A stretch of 64,000 bases of DNA from Pandoraea cepalis (GTDB taxonomy: Bacteria > Pseudomonadota > Gammaproteobacteria > Burkholderiales > Burkholderiaceae): NCBI RefSeq assembly GCF_902459665.1, contig NZ_CABPSL010000015.1:85577-149576 (forward strand). The letters are read 5' to 3'. Under the pieces are notes generated by a model. That model was not told where the DNA came from and did no database searches. It saw nothing but the letters and a program-made list of their open reading frames with translations. Positions within the stretch are counted from its first letter, which is position 1. Each line of letters opens with the position of its first letter. Shown here in pieces: positions 51,847 to 60,329 of this stretch. The translations under genes and the position numbers were made by a program.

Positions 51847-53370
51847 TCAGGCGTTTGCCGTGCGCCGATGAGTCAGTGTCTCTTCAAACAGTTGTGCCAG
51901 GGCATGCCTGTCAGGCGCGACACCGAATACGTAGCGGTCCGGGCGCACCAATTGGGCGACGGCGCCGGTTGACCTGAACCACTCGCGGATCGAGGCTTCG
52001 TCGCTTGCGATCAGTTCGACATCCGCGCGGGCCGCCTGATCCGGCAGATCCGGGCACTCGCTGAGCAACTCCGGCAAGGCAACCAGTGCGAATCGGTAAC
52101 CGACGACGTCGTCAAGCCGCCGTCCGTCGTTCAGGCGAGGCTGCGGAGCAATCTGTCCCGCAGTGCCCGAAGGGTCGTCCACCCACTCCCCCGGCCCAAG
52201 CTTTGGTTGCGGCGTGACGAAATTGCGGATCGCTGTGGCCATCTCGTCGTCGCGCGCGTTCGCAAGCTCAGGGTGAGTGGTCTGAATGACCGCGCCGAGC
52301 TGGACGGCGGTCTCGATGAATTCGCGTACGTGCGGCGAGCGTTCCGATTCATAGGTATCGAGAAGCGTGTCGCAGGCTTCACCGCGAAGCACGGCCCCCA
52401 GTTTCCATGCGAGATTCGACGCGTCACGAATGCCGGCGGCCATGCCTTGGCCCATGAAGGGCGGCGTTTGATGCGCGGCGTCTCCCGCCAGCAGCAACCG
52501 GCCACGACGCCACCCGTTGGCAACGACGGAGTGAAACGTGTAGACGGCTGAGCGCTCGAGCCGTGCATCGGCGGGGGAGATCCAGCGAGCGAGCTTGTCC
52601 CAGAGCCATTCCGGGGTCGTGAGTTGCGTCGAATCGTCGCCAGGCATCACCATGATTTCCCAACGACGACGGTTGCCCGGGCCTCGCGTATAAGTGGTCG
52701 GCCGCGCCGGATCGCAATACTGAATCGAGACGTCGCCCAGTTCAGGCCGTGGCGCATTGAGCACCACGTCTACCACGACCCAGCGTTCGTGCGATTTCAG
52801 ATCCGTCAGCTCGGTGCCCATGAAGCGCCGCGCAATGGAGCGCGCGCCGTCGCACCCGACGACATATCGTGCGGTGGCGCGTCCCAGTTTGCCGCAACGC
52901 GTGTCCTCGAAGCGGACTTGAACGCCGTCGGCTGTCTCATCGAGGGAAAACACCTCATGACGCAGACGGACTTCAACGTTGGGTTGCTGCGCGAGGCGCT
53001 CGCGCAATGCATTCTCCAGATCGGGCTGGTGGAATTTGTAGCTGGCACACCAGCCGTGCGGGCCAATGTGGGTCGGACGTGGCCAGTCGATCAGCAATTG
53101 GCCTTGCGCGTTCACGAACTTCATTCCCGGGCCGACGAACAGGTTGGGGAGCAGCGCATCTGCAATCCCGATCGTCTGGAACACGCGCATGCATTCGCCA
53201 TCGAAATGCACCGCGCGGGGCAGCGCAAAGATGTCTTTGTCGCGCTCCAGCACCAGCACCCGCAACCCCTGGATCGCAAGCAGATTACCCAATGTGGCGC
53301 CGGTGGGGCCGAGGCCGATGATCGCGACATCGTAGTCGCATGTAGGCGTTGGAATAGTTTGATTTGACAT
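51847..53370 (-). CDS. FAD-dependent aromatic hydroxylase (MhpA-like)
   Basis: The 507-aa class A flavoprotein monooxygenase has GxGxxG in DVAIIGLGPTGATLGNLLA, the DG motif near YVVGCDGARS and the FAD motif LLLAGDAAHQTPPFMGQGM. It resembles 3-(3-hydroxyphenyl)propionate hydroxylase MhpA, but is shorter at the C-terminus. It would add an OH ortho to a phenol with NAD(P)H and O2. The start at 53370 (MSNQTIPTP) has the fold close behind. A VOC dioxygenase-like and an FAH hydrolase gene adjoin, completing a meta-cleavage set. Confidence 0.92.
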   Translation of the reverse strand: MSNQTIPTPTCDYDVAIIGLGPTGATLGNLLAIQGLRVLVLERDKDIFALPRAVHFDGECMRVFQTIGIADALLPNLFVGPGMKFVNAQGQLLIDWPRPTHIGPHGWCASYKFHQPDLENALRERLAQQPNVEVRLRHEVFSLDETADGVQVRFEDTRCGKLGRATARYVVGCDGARSIARRFMGTELTDLKSHERWVVVDVVLNAPRPELGDVSIQYCDPARPTTYTRGPGNRRRWEIMVMPGDDSTQLTTPEWLWDKLARWISPADARLERSAVYTFHSVVANGWRRGRLLLAGDAAHQTPPFMGQGMAAGIRDASNLAWKLGAVLRGEACDTLLDTYESERSPHVREFIETAVQLGAVIQTTHPELANARDDEMATAIRNFVTPQPKLGPGEWVDDPSGTAGQIAPQPRLNDGRRLDDVVGYRFALVALPELLSECPDLPDQAARADVELIASDEASIREWFRSTGAVAQLVRPDRYVFGVAPDRHALAQLFEETLTHRRTANA

Positions 53371-53432
53371 GTTCGTTTCCCGCTGTTCAGACACCGGGCG
53401 CGGCGTGCCGCTGCCGCACCCGGCCACGACCC

Positions 53433-54284
53433 TTACGCCTCGTCGGCAATCGAATTGCGCAGCACGCCAATGCGATCCACTTCCACTTCGACCACGTCGC
53501 CCGGTTTCATGAACAGCGGCGGGTTACGTTTTGCACCCACGCCGCCCGGCGTGCCGGTCACGATCACGTCGCCGGCGAAAAGCGGTGTGAACGTCGAGAG
53601 ATAGGCAATCTGCTTGGCGATGCCGTGGATGAGCATCTCCGTGGTTGCCCGCTGCACCTCCTGCCCATTCAGGCGGGTGACGAGCGTCATCAGCGCGTTC
53701 GGCGCGATCTCGTCGCGCGTGACCATCCACGGCCCGAACGCGCCGGTGCGATAGAAGTTCTTGCCCGGCCCCCATTGCGTCGTGTGACGCTGCCAGTCAC
53801 GCACGGAGCCGTCGTTGTAGCAGGCGTAGCCCGCGATGTGTTGCCAGGCGTCGGCTTCGGCGATGCGCCGTCCGCCGTGGCCGATGATGACCGCGATCTC
53901 GCCCTCGTAGTCGAACTGCTGGGACTCGGGCGGGCGCAGCATCGGCTGAGCGTGGCCGACCTGGGAGGCGGGTAGCCGCATGAAAATCACGGGCTGTTCG
54001 GTCACTTCGCGATGCGTTTCCTTGACGTGCTCGGCGTAATTCAGGCCGACGCAGAAGATCTGCTCAGGATTGGGGATGACCGGCAGCAGCGTCACGTCTG
54101 CGAGCGCGTAGTCGGCCTGCGCACCTTCGATGGCCTGAGCCGCTTCCCTGAAGGCGTCGGCGGCAATCAGCGCCTTGAGGTCCGCGAAGCGCCCATCAAG
54201 GCGCTTGCCCAGGTCGAAGATGACGTCGTCGCGAACCACGCCGAACGAAGGACCCTGAGAGGTGGAGAAGCTGACGAGTTTCAT
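53433..54284 (-). CDS. Fumarylacetoacetate hydrolase family protein
   Basis: The 283-aa protein has the FAH signatures FCVGLNYAEHVKETHRE, the metal-binding DYEGEIAVIIGHGGRRI and VTGTPGGVGAKRNPPLFMKPGD. It cleaves a C-C bond of an acylpyruvate, typical of meta-cleavage lower pathways. The start at 54284 gives MKLVSFSTSQ. It is first in the minus-strand trio and divergent from the VOC gene; the shared gap contains a strong dyad. Confidence 0.93.
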   Translation of the reverse strand: MKLVSFSTSQGPSFGVVRDDVIFDLGKRLDGRFADLKALIAADAFREAAQAIEGAQADYALADVTLLPVIPNPEQIFCVGLNYAEHVKETHREVTEQPVIFMRLPASQVGHAQPMLRPPESQQFDYEGEIAVIIGHGGRRIAEADAWQHIAGYACYNDGSVRDWQRHTTQWGPGKNFYRTGAFGPWMVTRDEIAPNALMTLVTRLNGQEVQRATTEMLIHGIAKQIAYLSTFTPLFAGDVIVTGTPGGVGAKRNPPLFMKPGDVVEVEVDRIGVLRNSIADEA

Positions 54285-54375
54285 TGATGCTCCGATGATA
54301 AATAACGGTAGTTTTGATCCGCACACCGCCGTAAAAAAGTAGTGTGTTTATCGTATTTTGAGAATAAACTAGATT

Positions 54376-54404
54376 TAACGAATGACACAACGTGTTTTTC
54401 GTTA
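54376..54404. promoter_or_regulatory. 29-bp dyad in the FAH/VOC divergent promoter
   Basis: TAACGAA (54376-54382) is inverted as TTCGTTA (54398-54404), with inner ACAC/GTGT pairs; 11 of 14 symmetric pairs match around 54390. It stands 26 bp before the VOC start in an AT-rich region (54285-54429) and is a good operator candidate for the IclR protein encoded at 55171. Confidence 0.6.
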
Positions 54405-54429
54405 GGGTTTATCACTATCGGAGACAGGC

Positions 54430-54996
54430 ATGGAAGGGATGAAGCAGAAGCGGCAGGGTCTCTCGTTGAGTCACATGGGGTTCTATGTGAACGACATGGC
54501 GCGGGTCGAGGATTTCTATTCGCGGGTGTTGGAGTTCACCGTGACGGATCGTGGCAAGTTGCAGACGCCGAGTGGCGAAGTGCGGTTGGTATTTCTGAGT
54601 CGCGATCCGGCGGTACACCACCAGATCGTGCTTGCGAGCGGGCGCCCGGCGCATCTGGCGTTCAATCCGATCAACCAGATCTCGCTGGAGGCGGACAGTC
54701 TTGCCACGCTCAGGCAGTTCCACCAAAAGTTTGTGGCGGAGGGGCTCGACGAGATCCGCCCCGTGACCCACGGTAATGCGGTGTCGATCTATGCGCGAGA
54801 TCCGGAGGGCAACCGGCTGGAACTGTTCATCGATACGCCGTGGTACGTTGACCAGCCGATGCGTGTGCCGGTCGACTTTGACCGGCCGGACGCCGAACTG
54901 ATGGCGGATGTCGAGCGCCATGCGCGCACCCTGCCTGGTTTCCGGCCTCGAAGCGTCTGGCAGGCGGAGATGGCGGAACGCATGGGGCTTGTGTGA
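54430..54996 (+). CDS. VOC family protein, extradiol dioxygenase-like
   Basis: The 188-aa single-module glyoxalase/dioxygenase-fold protein has H15 in LSLSHMGFYVND, a second candidate metal residue in PAHLAFNPINQISLEAD and E in RLELFIDTPWYV. That is the His/His/Glu set of the family. It resembles short catechol 2,3-dioxygenase-like proteins (biphenyl-diol dioxygenase III). With the hydroxylase and FAH it could cleave a catechol or gentisate-type ring. Confidence 0.88.
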   Translation: MEGMKQKRQGLSLSHMGFYVNDMARVEDFYSRVLEFTVTDRGKLQTPSGEVRLVFLSRDPAVHHQIVLASGRPAHLAFNPINQISLEADSLATLRQFHQKFVAEGLDEIRPVTHGNAVSIYARDPEGNRLELFIDTPWYVDQPMRVPVDFDRPDAELMADVERHARTLPGFRPRSVWQAEMAERMGLV

Positions 54997-55170
54997 TCGG
55001 GTGACGAAAAGCAGGGGGCAATGCGTCGTCGCTTGAATCGGGGTCGGGCTTCGCGTGATGCTGCGGGGAGTGTCCGACCCTCGCGCGCGCTTTGCATGTG
55101 CAAATGGGCCGACCAGGCGGCCGCTCGCTCTGGCTATAATTCACGCACGTCCACAGGGTTCACTGTCCAG

Positions 55171-55983
55171 ATGTCGAGCATCACGAGAGTCTTATCCATC
55201 CTCGATCTTTTTTCCGAGGACAAGCTATTCCTGTCCGCCGAAGACGTTGGCGCCGAACTCGATTGCTCGATTCCGACGGCTTACCGCTATGTGCGAGAGC
55301 TGGTCGATGCGGGCTTGCTCGTGCGTTTTGCAGGAGGGGACTATGGGCTTGGGCCTCGCATCATCAAGCTCGACTATCACTTGCGCGTGTCCGATCCGCT
55401 GCTTGCCGTCGGCCGGCCGATCATGCGCGAGCTGAGCGAGCATTCGGGCTTCGACACCGTGATGTCTCGGTGGTACGGGAACGAGCTTGTCGACACCCAT
55501 CGAGAGACGCACGACGCATCGCTTGACCTCCGATACGGCCGCGGGCGTCCACGTCCGCTTTTTCTCGGTGCCGCGTCGAAGGCGATCCTGTCGACCTTCC
55601 CCAAGGCCAAGCTCGCGGGGTTGTTCGAGCAATATGCCGAGGACATCGCGCAGAGCGGACTCGGTACGACGCTCGAGGACTTCCGCGGATCGCTGCTCAG
55701 GATTCGGCGCGCAGGCTTTTATCTCTCGAAAGACGAACTCGAAGTCGGGATTTCGGCGCTGGCGTCGCCGCTGTTTACCGACGACTCAGGGGAGGCGGTC
55801 GGCGCGCTCGCGGTGATCGTGCCGACGCCGCGTCTGCAGTTCGCCAATCTCGACCGGCTTGTTGAATCGATCAAGGAGGCCGCGTCGCGGATTTCACAGC
55901 GCACGCGGGATGTCATCGAGAGCCGTCAGACCGGTGCCGTGGGCTCATCGCAGGGTGGGGCGCGTCCGAGACGATCCGCATAG
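55171..55983 (+). CDS. IclR family transcriptional regulator
   Basis: The 270-aa regulator has an N-terminal winged helix (LSAEDVGAELDCSIPTAYRYVRELVDAGLL) and a C-terminal effector domain of the IclR type. The start ATG at 55171 (MSSITRVLSILDLF) is the family-standard one; the frame is open farther up to 55021 but reads as non-coding. It follows the VOC gene and probably controls the aromatic genes through the dyad at 54376-54404 (inference). Confidence 0.92.
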   Translation: MSSITRVLSILDLFSEDKLFLSAEDVGAELDCSIPTAYRYVRELVDAGLLVRFAGGDYGLGPRIIKLDYHLRVSDPLLAVGRPIMRELSEHSGFDTVMSRWYGNELVDTHRETHDASLDLRYGRGRPRPLFLGAASKAILSTFPKAKLAGLFEQYAEDIAQSGLGTTLEDFRGSLLRIRRAGFYLSKDELEVGISALASPLFTDDSGEAVGALAVIVPTPRLQFANLDRLVESIKEAASRISQRTRDVIESRQTGAVGSSQGGARPRRSA

Positions 55984-56048
55984 TCGGTCTTCGCCGCTCA
56001 TGGCCGAGCGATGCCTGAGAAAATCATCCCCACGCCAGGGATGCGATC

Positions 56049-56436
56049 TTGTCGGCGCCGCGTTTAACATCATCGACCTGCAGAACGGCTTTGTCGCCCC
56101 AGGCTTTCCCGGCGAATTGCCGATGGCGCGCAAGATCGTGCCGAATGTGAACTGCATCAAGGCCTTGCCGCGCGCGCCATCGACACCGTGATCGTGACTG
56201 GCACGGTGACGAACGTCTGCTGCGAATCGACTGCCCGCGATGCGATGATGCTCGACTACAAGGTCCACTTCGTCGCCGACGCGAATGCAGCCCGCACCGA
56301 CGACGAGCACAACGCGACGCTGTGCAACAGGGTGTTGTGGTTTGCGGACGTGCGCACGTCCGGCGAATTGCTGGCGCTGGTCAACGAGGGCGCTGCGGAT
56401 CGCGGGGCGGCTGCGGTAGGGGCAGAGTCAATATAG
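56049..56436 (+). pseudogene. Isochorismatase-like cysteine hydrolase, broken
   Basis: Two pieces in different frames are left. 56049-56167 encodes the N-terminal part (NIIDLQNGFVAPGFPGELPM, with the active-site Asp). 56173-56436 encodes the C-terminal part (DTVIVTGTVTNVCCESTARD, with the nucleophilic Cys). The central third of the protein and the correct frame are lost. It lies just downstream of the IclR gene, so it was probably once part of the aromatic cluster. The break marks the start of the rearranged zone. Confidence 0.8.
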
Positions 56437-56593
56437 GTCTGTGGGGCAGGCGCAGACCGGCGGCGAGGTGCCGCCGCGCGCGCCTGCGTTCCCCACTGAG
56501 CGCCGCGCGCGAACGTGTGACCGTCGCGAGGTACGAAAGTACGACGAAACGTAGATCCCCTCCGATGAGCGACATCGAGGATGCGGTTATCAC

Positions 56594-56806
56594 CTATGCC
56601 GCCGGGACGGACCACGATAACCGTCCGTTGACCGACGCGCCGTTGCGGCGGATGCGTCCGGCACCGAAGAGATTTTCCACCCCAGCGCGCATCACGTCAC
56701 GGCTAACCATGTGCTCCTTGGCCATATCGATGGTGTCCCGGAGAATCTTGTACTCCACGGTCTTATGCCTACCCGTTGGTTCAAGGGCGAGAGTTTGTCC
56801 TGTACA
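56594..56806 (-). pseudogene. Unknown coding fragment in gap 56437-56921
   Basis: A 70-codon frame without a start (it begins after a stop codon) reads TGRHKTVEYKILRDTIDMAK, continuing to RRNGASVNGRLSWSVPAA. It has a protein-like composition and looks like the C-terminal end of a larger gene, possibly a phage or plasmid replication protein, but I do not recognise it. The rest of 56437-56921 shows no gene. Flanked by an SSB-like gene and a broken isochorismatase, it is probably mobile-element debris. Confidence 0.3.
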
Positions 56807-56921
56807 TCAGGCGGTTGCTTCACGGGTATCCAACACGCCGGCGTGTGGAACGGGTATGGTTCGTCGTTCGAGGGTTTAATTGAAACGTGAGCGGTAGTCG
56901 CGCGTGATAGCGAGGTGAAAG

Positions 56922-57293
56922 ATGATTGATGGTCTGATTGGTGGGAAGGTTTACGGAACGCCCGCGGAGCGTAAAGGGCAAGGCGGCACGGCATATGTCA
57001 CTGCGAAGGTTCTCGCTGCCGGGGGCGACGGCGAGTCCCTGTTCGTGAACGTGATTGCCTTTGCTGACGATGCGCGGGCCGCACTGTTAGCGCTGGATGA
57101 CGGGGATTCTGTTGCTCTATCTGGTGCGCTCACGCCGAAGGTATGGACTGACAAGAACGGCGAGACGCGCCCCGCGCTGGACATGGTGGCGCATGCAGTG
57201 CTGACGGCCTACCACGTCAAATGCAAGCGACAAGCCGTCCAACGCGAGTCTGCGCCGGCGAGCGGCGACCATGTCGAGGACGACGATCGCTAA
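56922..57293 (+). CDS. Small single-stranded-DNA-binding-like (OB-fold) protein
   Basis: The 123-aa protein has the SSB-type order VYGTPAERKGQGGTAYVTAKVLA, ESLFVNVIAFADDARAALLAL and DSVALSGALTPKVWTDKNGE. These resemble phage or plasmid SSB proteins; the acidic tail (HVEDDDR) is also SSB-like. It is much smaller than chromosomal SSB. It is complete and has AGGTGAAAG before the ATG. No phage structural genes are near, so it is a relict of a mobile element. Confidence 0.7.
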   Translation: MIDGLIGGKVYGTPAERKGQGGTAYVTAKVLAAGGDGESLFVNVIAFADDARAALLALDDGDSVALSGALTPKVWTDKNGETRPALDMVAHAVLTAYHVKCKRQAVQRESAPASGDHVEDDDR

Positions 57294-57390
57294 AGGAGAT
57301 GCGGGGGACGGGGCGTTGTGAGGCGGTATGCCAGCGCGTAGCGCCGGTTGCGCCAGCGCCTCATTAACGCAATCCGCCGGCGAGGTGGTC

Positions 57391-57886
57391 CGGTAATCCC
57401 GCCGCTTTTAACGCGAGTCAGAAGTAGAGACTATGCCGCGGCCATGAGCCGCTGTTTCGGCGTTACGCCGCCAACTATAGTTCAACGCGATACCGCGCTG
57501 CCCGGCCCATTGCGTGATCGTCTCACTCAGGTACTCCGGGTCGTTGTCACACCGTATCGCCATCGGCTTGCCCCGCCAGCCGATGATCTGCGCCACGGCT
57601 CGAATGACACGCGCAGAGGGCAACGAGAAGTCGATCTCGATTCCCAATGCTCGGCGGTTGAAGTCATCGATCACGTTGAACAACCGGATACTGCGGCCAT
57701 CCTTCAACAGGTCGTGCATAAAATCCATCGACCACACCGCATTCACCGGCGCCGCCACGCCAGATTCCGAGCGCTTGAGCGCATCCATGATCCGGCTATC
57801 CGTGAACGTCGACTTCGTCATTGCGTAGAGCTCCCTTTGCTGCAAATTCTACTTCTGATCCCGCTTGCTGGACGGGAGGATTACCA
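57391..57886 (-). mobile_element. Internally deleted IS3-family element
   Basis: Imperfect terminal inverted repeats frame about 496 bp. GGTAATCC with GGATTACC form the outer ends, and TCAGAAGTAGA (57418-57428) with TCTACTTCTGA (57848-57858) form an exact inner part. Between them lie joined pieces of orfA and orfB of an IS3-type transposase. About 60 percent of a typical 1.2-1.3 kb element is gone, so it cannot move by itself. No target-site duplication was identified. Confidence 0.75.
57408..57845 (-). pseudogene. IS3-family transposase, orfA/orfB deletion fusion
   Basis: The frame begins like orfA (MTKSTFTDSRIMDALKRSES). After about 25 residues it switches to the catalytic orfB domain (VWSMDFMHDLLKDGRSIRLF, then NVIDDFNRRALGIEIDFSLP), ending soon after DNDPEYLSETITQWAGQRG. 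The DDE core is partly present (first D in SMDFM, second in DNDPEYL) but the last Glu is lost. The pieces are joined in frame by deletion. Confidence 0.8.
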
Positions 57887-57952
57887 GTGGCACCCCCGCG
57901 ACCGTAGTCGGCCGCTGGTAAACGATAATACAAAAAATCTTGATAACTTATT

Positions 57953-57998
57953 TTTCGTACTATACATTTGATACAAATTTCAACATCGTAGTACGAAA
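57953..57998. promoter_or_regulatory. Nested dyad in the promoter of the TTT operon
   Basis: TTTCGTACT (57953-57961) is inverted exactly as AGTACGAAA (57990-57998). Inside, ATTTGATACAAAT (57966-57978) is a second perfect 5-bp dyad. TTGATA near 57940 and TATACA near 57961 could be promoter elements. FCD-type GntR sites commonly have this ATTTG/CAAAT style, and such a gene is in the operon (59635). Confidence 0.55.
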
Positions 57999-58049
57999 GC
58001 CCCGGCTGTCACGGAGACCGGCTAACGAAAGTACTAAGAGAGTCTAATA

Positions 58050-59036
58050 ATGGATAAGCGGCACTTCGGAAGAACGCTCGGTGCATTGGTGTTGTCTGGT
58101 CTCGCGCTGAGACAAAAGGCATTTGCATCTTCACAAAATCGCGCCTCGTTGCCGCGAACCATAACGCTGACCGTACCGTTTCTCCCTGGTGGGGGCGCCG
58201 ATCAAGTGGCACGCGACTTTGTCCAGGCAACGGCCGCCGTGCTCGCAGATAGCTCAATCGTCGTTCTGAACCGTCCTGGTGCAAACGGGTTGGTTGCAGA
58301 AAGGCTCATCTCGCAGGAGCGAAACGACGGCAGCGCGCTGTTGCTCGGAACCAGCAGCACTCTGGCTATCGGCCCGATGTTGGTCAGATCGGATTTGAAT
58401 CCGATCGACGATCTCTCGCCAATAACGCTCCTATCAAAGTCGGCCAATGTGCTGGCAGTCCGCGCCGAATCAAAAATCAGCACCCTTGCGTCATTCATCG
58501 AGGAAGCCAGGAAGAGTCCGCTCAGTTGCGGGACATTCGGCGTGGGCTCGTCGGGCTCCCTTTACAGCTCGATGCTGCAGTCGGAAGCCGGTGTACACAT
58601 TACACAAATTGCCTATAAAGGATCGGGGCAAGCAATTTCGGATTTACTTGGTAATCACGTACAAAGTGTATTCGTTACGACGAGTGCCATTGCTGCTTTG
58701 GTGAGGGCAGGAAAAATTCGACCTCTTGCCGTAACAGGTTCAGCACGAACGACAATCTTCCCCGGGATACCTACGTTTGAGGAAAGTGGGATTAAAGGAC
58801 TTGATCTGAACGGCTGGTTCGGAATATTTGGGCCGAAGGGGGTTCCTTCCGAAATCGCAACGATATTCTCAGAAGTGGCCCGGTCATTGAACGAGAACCC
58901 TGCCTTCTTGAAGCGGATGTCAGCCAACGGATTTGACTGGGTCGGTTCAAGTCCGGATCAGATGGGGAGTGAGCTCAAGAGAACGATTTCGCAGGCGAAG
59001 CGTATGGTGAAAGTGGCGAATATCGAGATTCAATAA
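58050..59036 (+). CDS. Tripartite tricarboxylate transporter binding protein (Bug/TctC family)
   Basis: The 328-aa extracytoplasmic protein has a signal peptide (LGALVLSGLALRQKAFA), then the Bug-family opening TLTVPFLPGGGADQVARDF and later IPTFEESGIKGLDLNGWFG. It delivers an organic acid to TctAB. It heads an AT-rich operon that includes the TctB and TctA membrane genes. The ligand is unknown. Confidence 0.93.
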   Translation: MDKRHFGRTLGALVLSGLALRQKAFASSQNRASLPRTITLTVPFLPGGGADQVARDFVQATAAVLADSSIVVLNRPGANGLVAERLISQERNDGSALLLGTSSTLAIGPMLVRSDLNPIDDLSPITLLSKSANVLAVRAESKISTLASFIEEARKSPLSCGTFGVGSSGSLYSSMLQSEAGVHITQIAYKGSGQAISDLLGNHVQSVFVTTSAIAALVRAGKIRPLAVTGSARTTIFPGIPTFEESGIKGLDLNGWFGIFGPKGVPSEIATIFSEVARSLNENPAFLKRMSANGFDWVGSSPDQMGSELKRTISQAKRMVKVANIEIQ

Positions 59037-59054
59037 CCTGAAAATTCAAGAAAT

Positions 59055-59651
59055 ATGGAAAATTTCGGAACTATCAAAATCAGAAAGTGGCATTTAGTCC
59101 GAGAGGAGGTGCTTCATAACGAATTCGGGATCGCTGCCGACGGTGAGCCTCTTCAGAAGCTAGGAATTGCTGCTGTCGTAACGAACCCCTATGCCGGCCG
59201 ATACGTCGAAAATCTCGATGACGTCGTCCGCGATTCGGAGTGGCTTGGTGAGCAATTCGTGCAAAAGCTCGACCAGTATCTGGCCGGTGCCGAAATCCAG
59301 AGTTATGGAAAAGCCTGCATTGTGGGTATTGCGGGCGAATATGAACACGGGAATGCGTTTATTACTACACGATTCGCCGATCCCATCAGGGCTCGGCTTG
59401 GAGGCGCGAAGGCCTGGATCCCGTCAACGGGGAAGCGCAGCTCTGCGGGTGCAAGTATCGACGTGCCTCTGGCACACATGAACGCGTTGTATGTGCGCTC
59501 TCATTACGACACGCTCTCAGTGAGCATTGCTGATTCGCCTGCTCCCGATGAGATTGTCATCGTGTGCGCGTTCGCGACTCGAGGTCGGCTTCATGCAAGA
59601 CTGGGCGGCCTAAGTGCAAATGAGGTGAAAGGAAATGATGGACTGTACTAA
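59055..59651 (+). CDS. Amino acid synthesis family protein (DUF1185)
   Basis: The 198-aa protein has the features I associate with PF06684: GIAAVVTNPYAGRYVENLDD, GKACIVGIAGEYEHGNAFIT and KAWIPSTGKRSSAGASIDVPL. The family is common next to Bug/TTT transporters and amidohydrolases; its biochemistry is not settled. It overlaps the following GntR gene by 17 bp. Confidence 0.85.
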   Translation: MENFGTIKIRKWHLVREEVLHNEFGIAADGEPLQKLGIAAVVTNPYAGRYVENLDDVVRDSEWLGEQFVQKLDQYLAGAEIQSYGKACIVGIAGEYEHGNAFITTRFADPIRARLGGAKAWIPSTGKRSSAGASIDVPLAHMNALYVRSHYDTLSVSIADSPAPDEIVIVCAFATRGRLHARLGGLSANEVKGNDGLY

Positions 59652-60306
59652 GACTGCCGAACCTCTCCGACGGAAGACTGAAGACGCGCTCCGTGATGCG
59701 ATCGTCGGGGGGACGTTTCTGCCCGGAACGAGACTGAAAGAGCGGGTATTGACGGACATGTTTGGTGTGAGTCGTACGTCGCTGCGAGAGGCGCTCCGCC
59801 AGATTGAGTCGGAGGGGCTGATAACACTCGAGCCGAATCGAGGCCCCGTAGTGGCGACGCTGACCTACGAAGATGCCGAGGAGATATACGAAGTACGTGG
59901 AATGCTAGAAACGCACGCGTGCGTGGCGTTCTGCCAGCGGGCGAGCAAGGCACAGATGAACTCGCTGAAGGTCATATTCGCGGCCATCGAAACAGCTTGT
60001 AGGCAAGGGGATATCGAGTCAGTACTTTTACATAGTGCTGAATATTACCAAGTCATCAAGGAAGGATGTGGGAACCGAATACTGCGCAAGATGTTGAGTC
60101 AGATTCATAACCGCACAAATATTTTGAGGCGACTGTCGCTCTCCCAGCCGGGAAGAATGGCCGATACCCTTGCGGAGTTGCAGGAGTTGACTGACGCGAT
60201 TAACGCCAGAGACGAATCAGCAGCAGGGAAAGCATCGACGCATCACGTTCGCCAGGCGGGGCGCATCGCGCTGCGCGCCATGCGCGATCGTCTCAAGATA
60301 ACCTGA
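59635..60306 (+). CDS. GntR family regulator (FCD subfamily)
   Basis: The 223-aa protein has a winged helix (LKERVLTDMFGVSRTSLREALRQIESEGL) and an FCD helical domain. AAAGGA precedes the ATG pair at 59635. It lies inside the TTT operon it probably regulates. Its stop overlaps a possible alternative start (TGATG at 60304-60308) of the hydrolase gene. Confidence 0.92.
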   Translation: MMDCTKTAEPLRRKTEDALRDAIVGGTFLPGTRLKERVLTDMFGVSRTSLREALRQIESEGLITLEPNRGPVVATLTYEDAEEIYEVRGMLETHACVAFCQRASKAQMNSLKVIFAAIETACRQGDIESVLLHSAEYYQVIKEGCGNRILRKMLSQIHNRTNILRRLSLSQPGRMADTLAELQELTDAINARDESAAGKASTHHVRQAGRIALRAMRDRLKIT

Positions 60307-60329
60307 TGCCGGGACGTGAGAGGAAAAAT

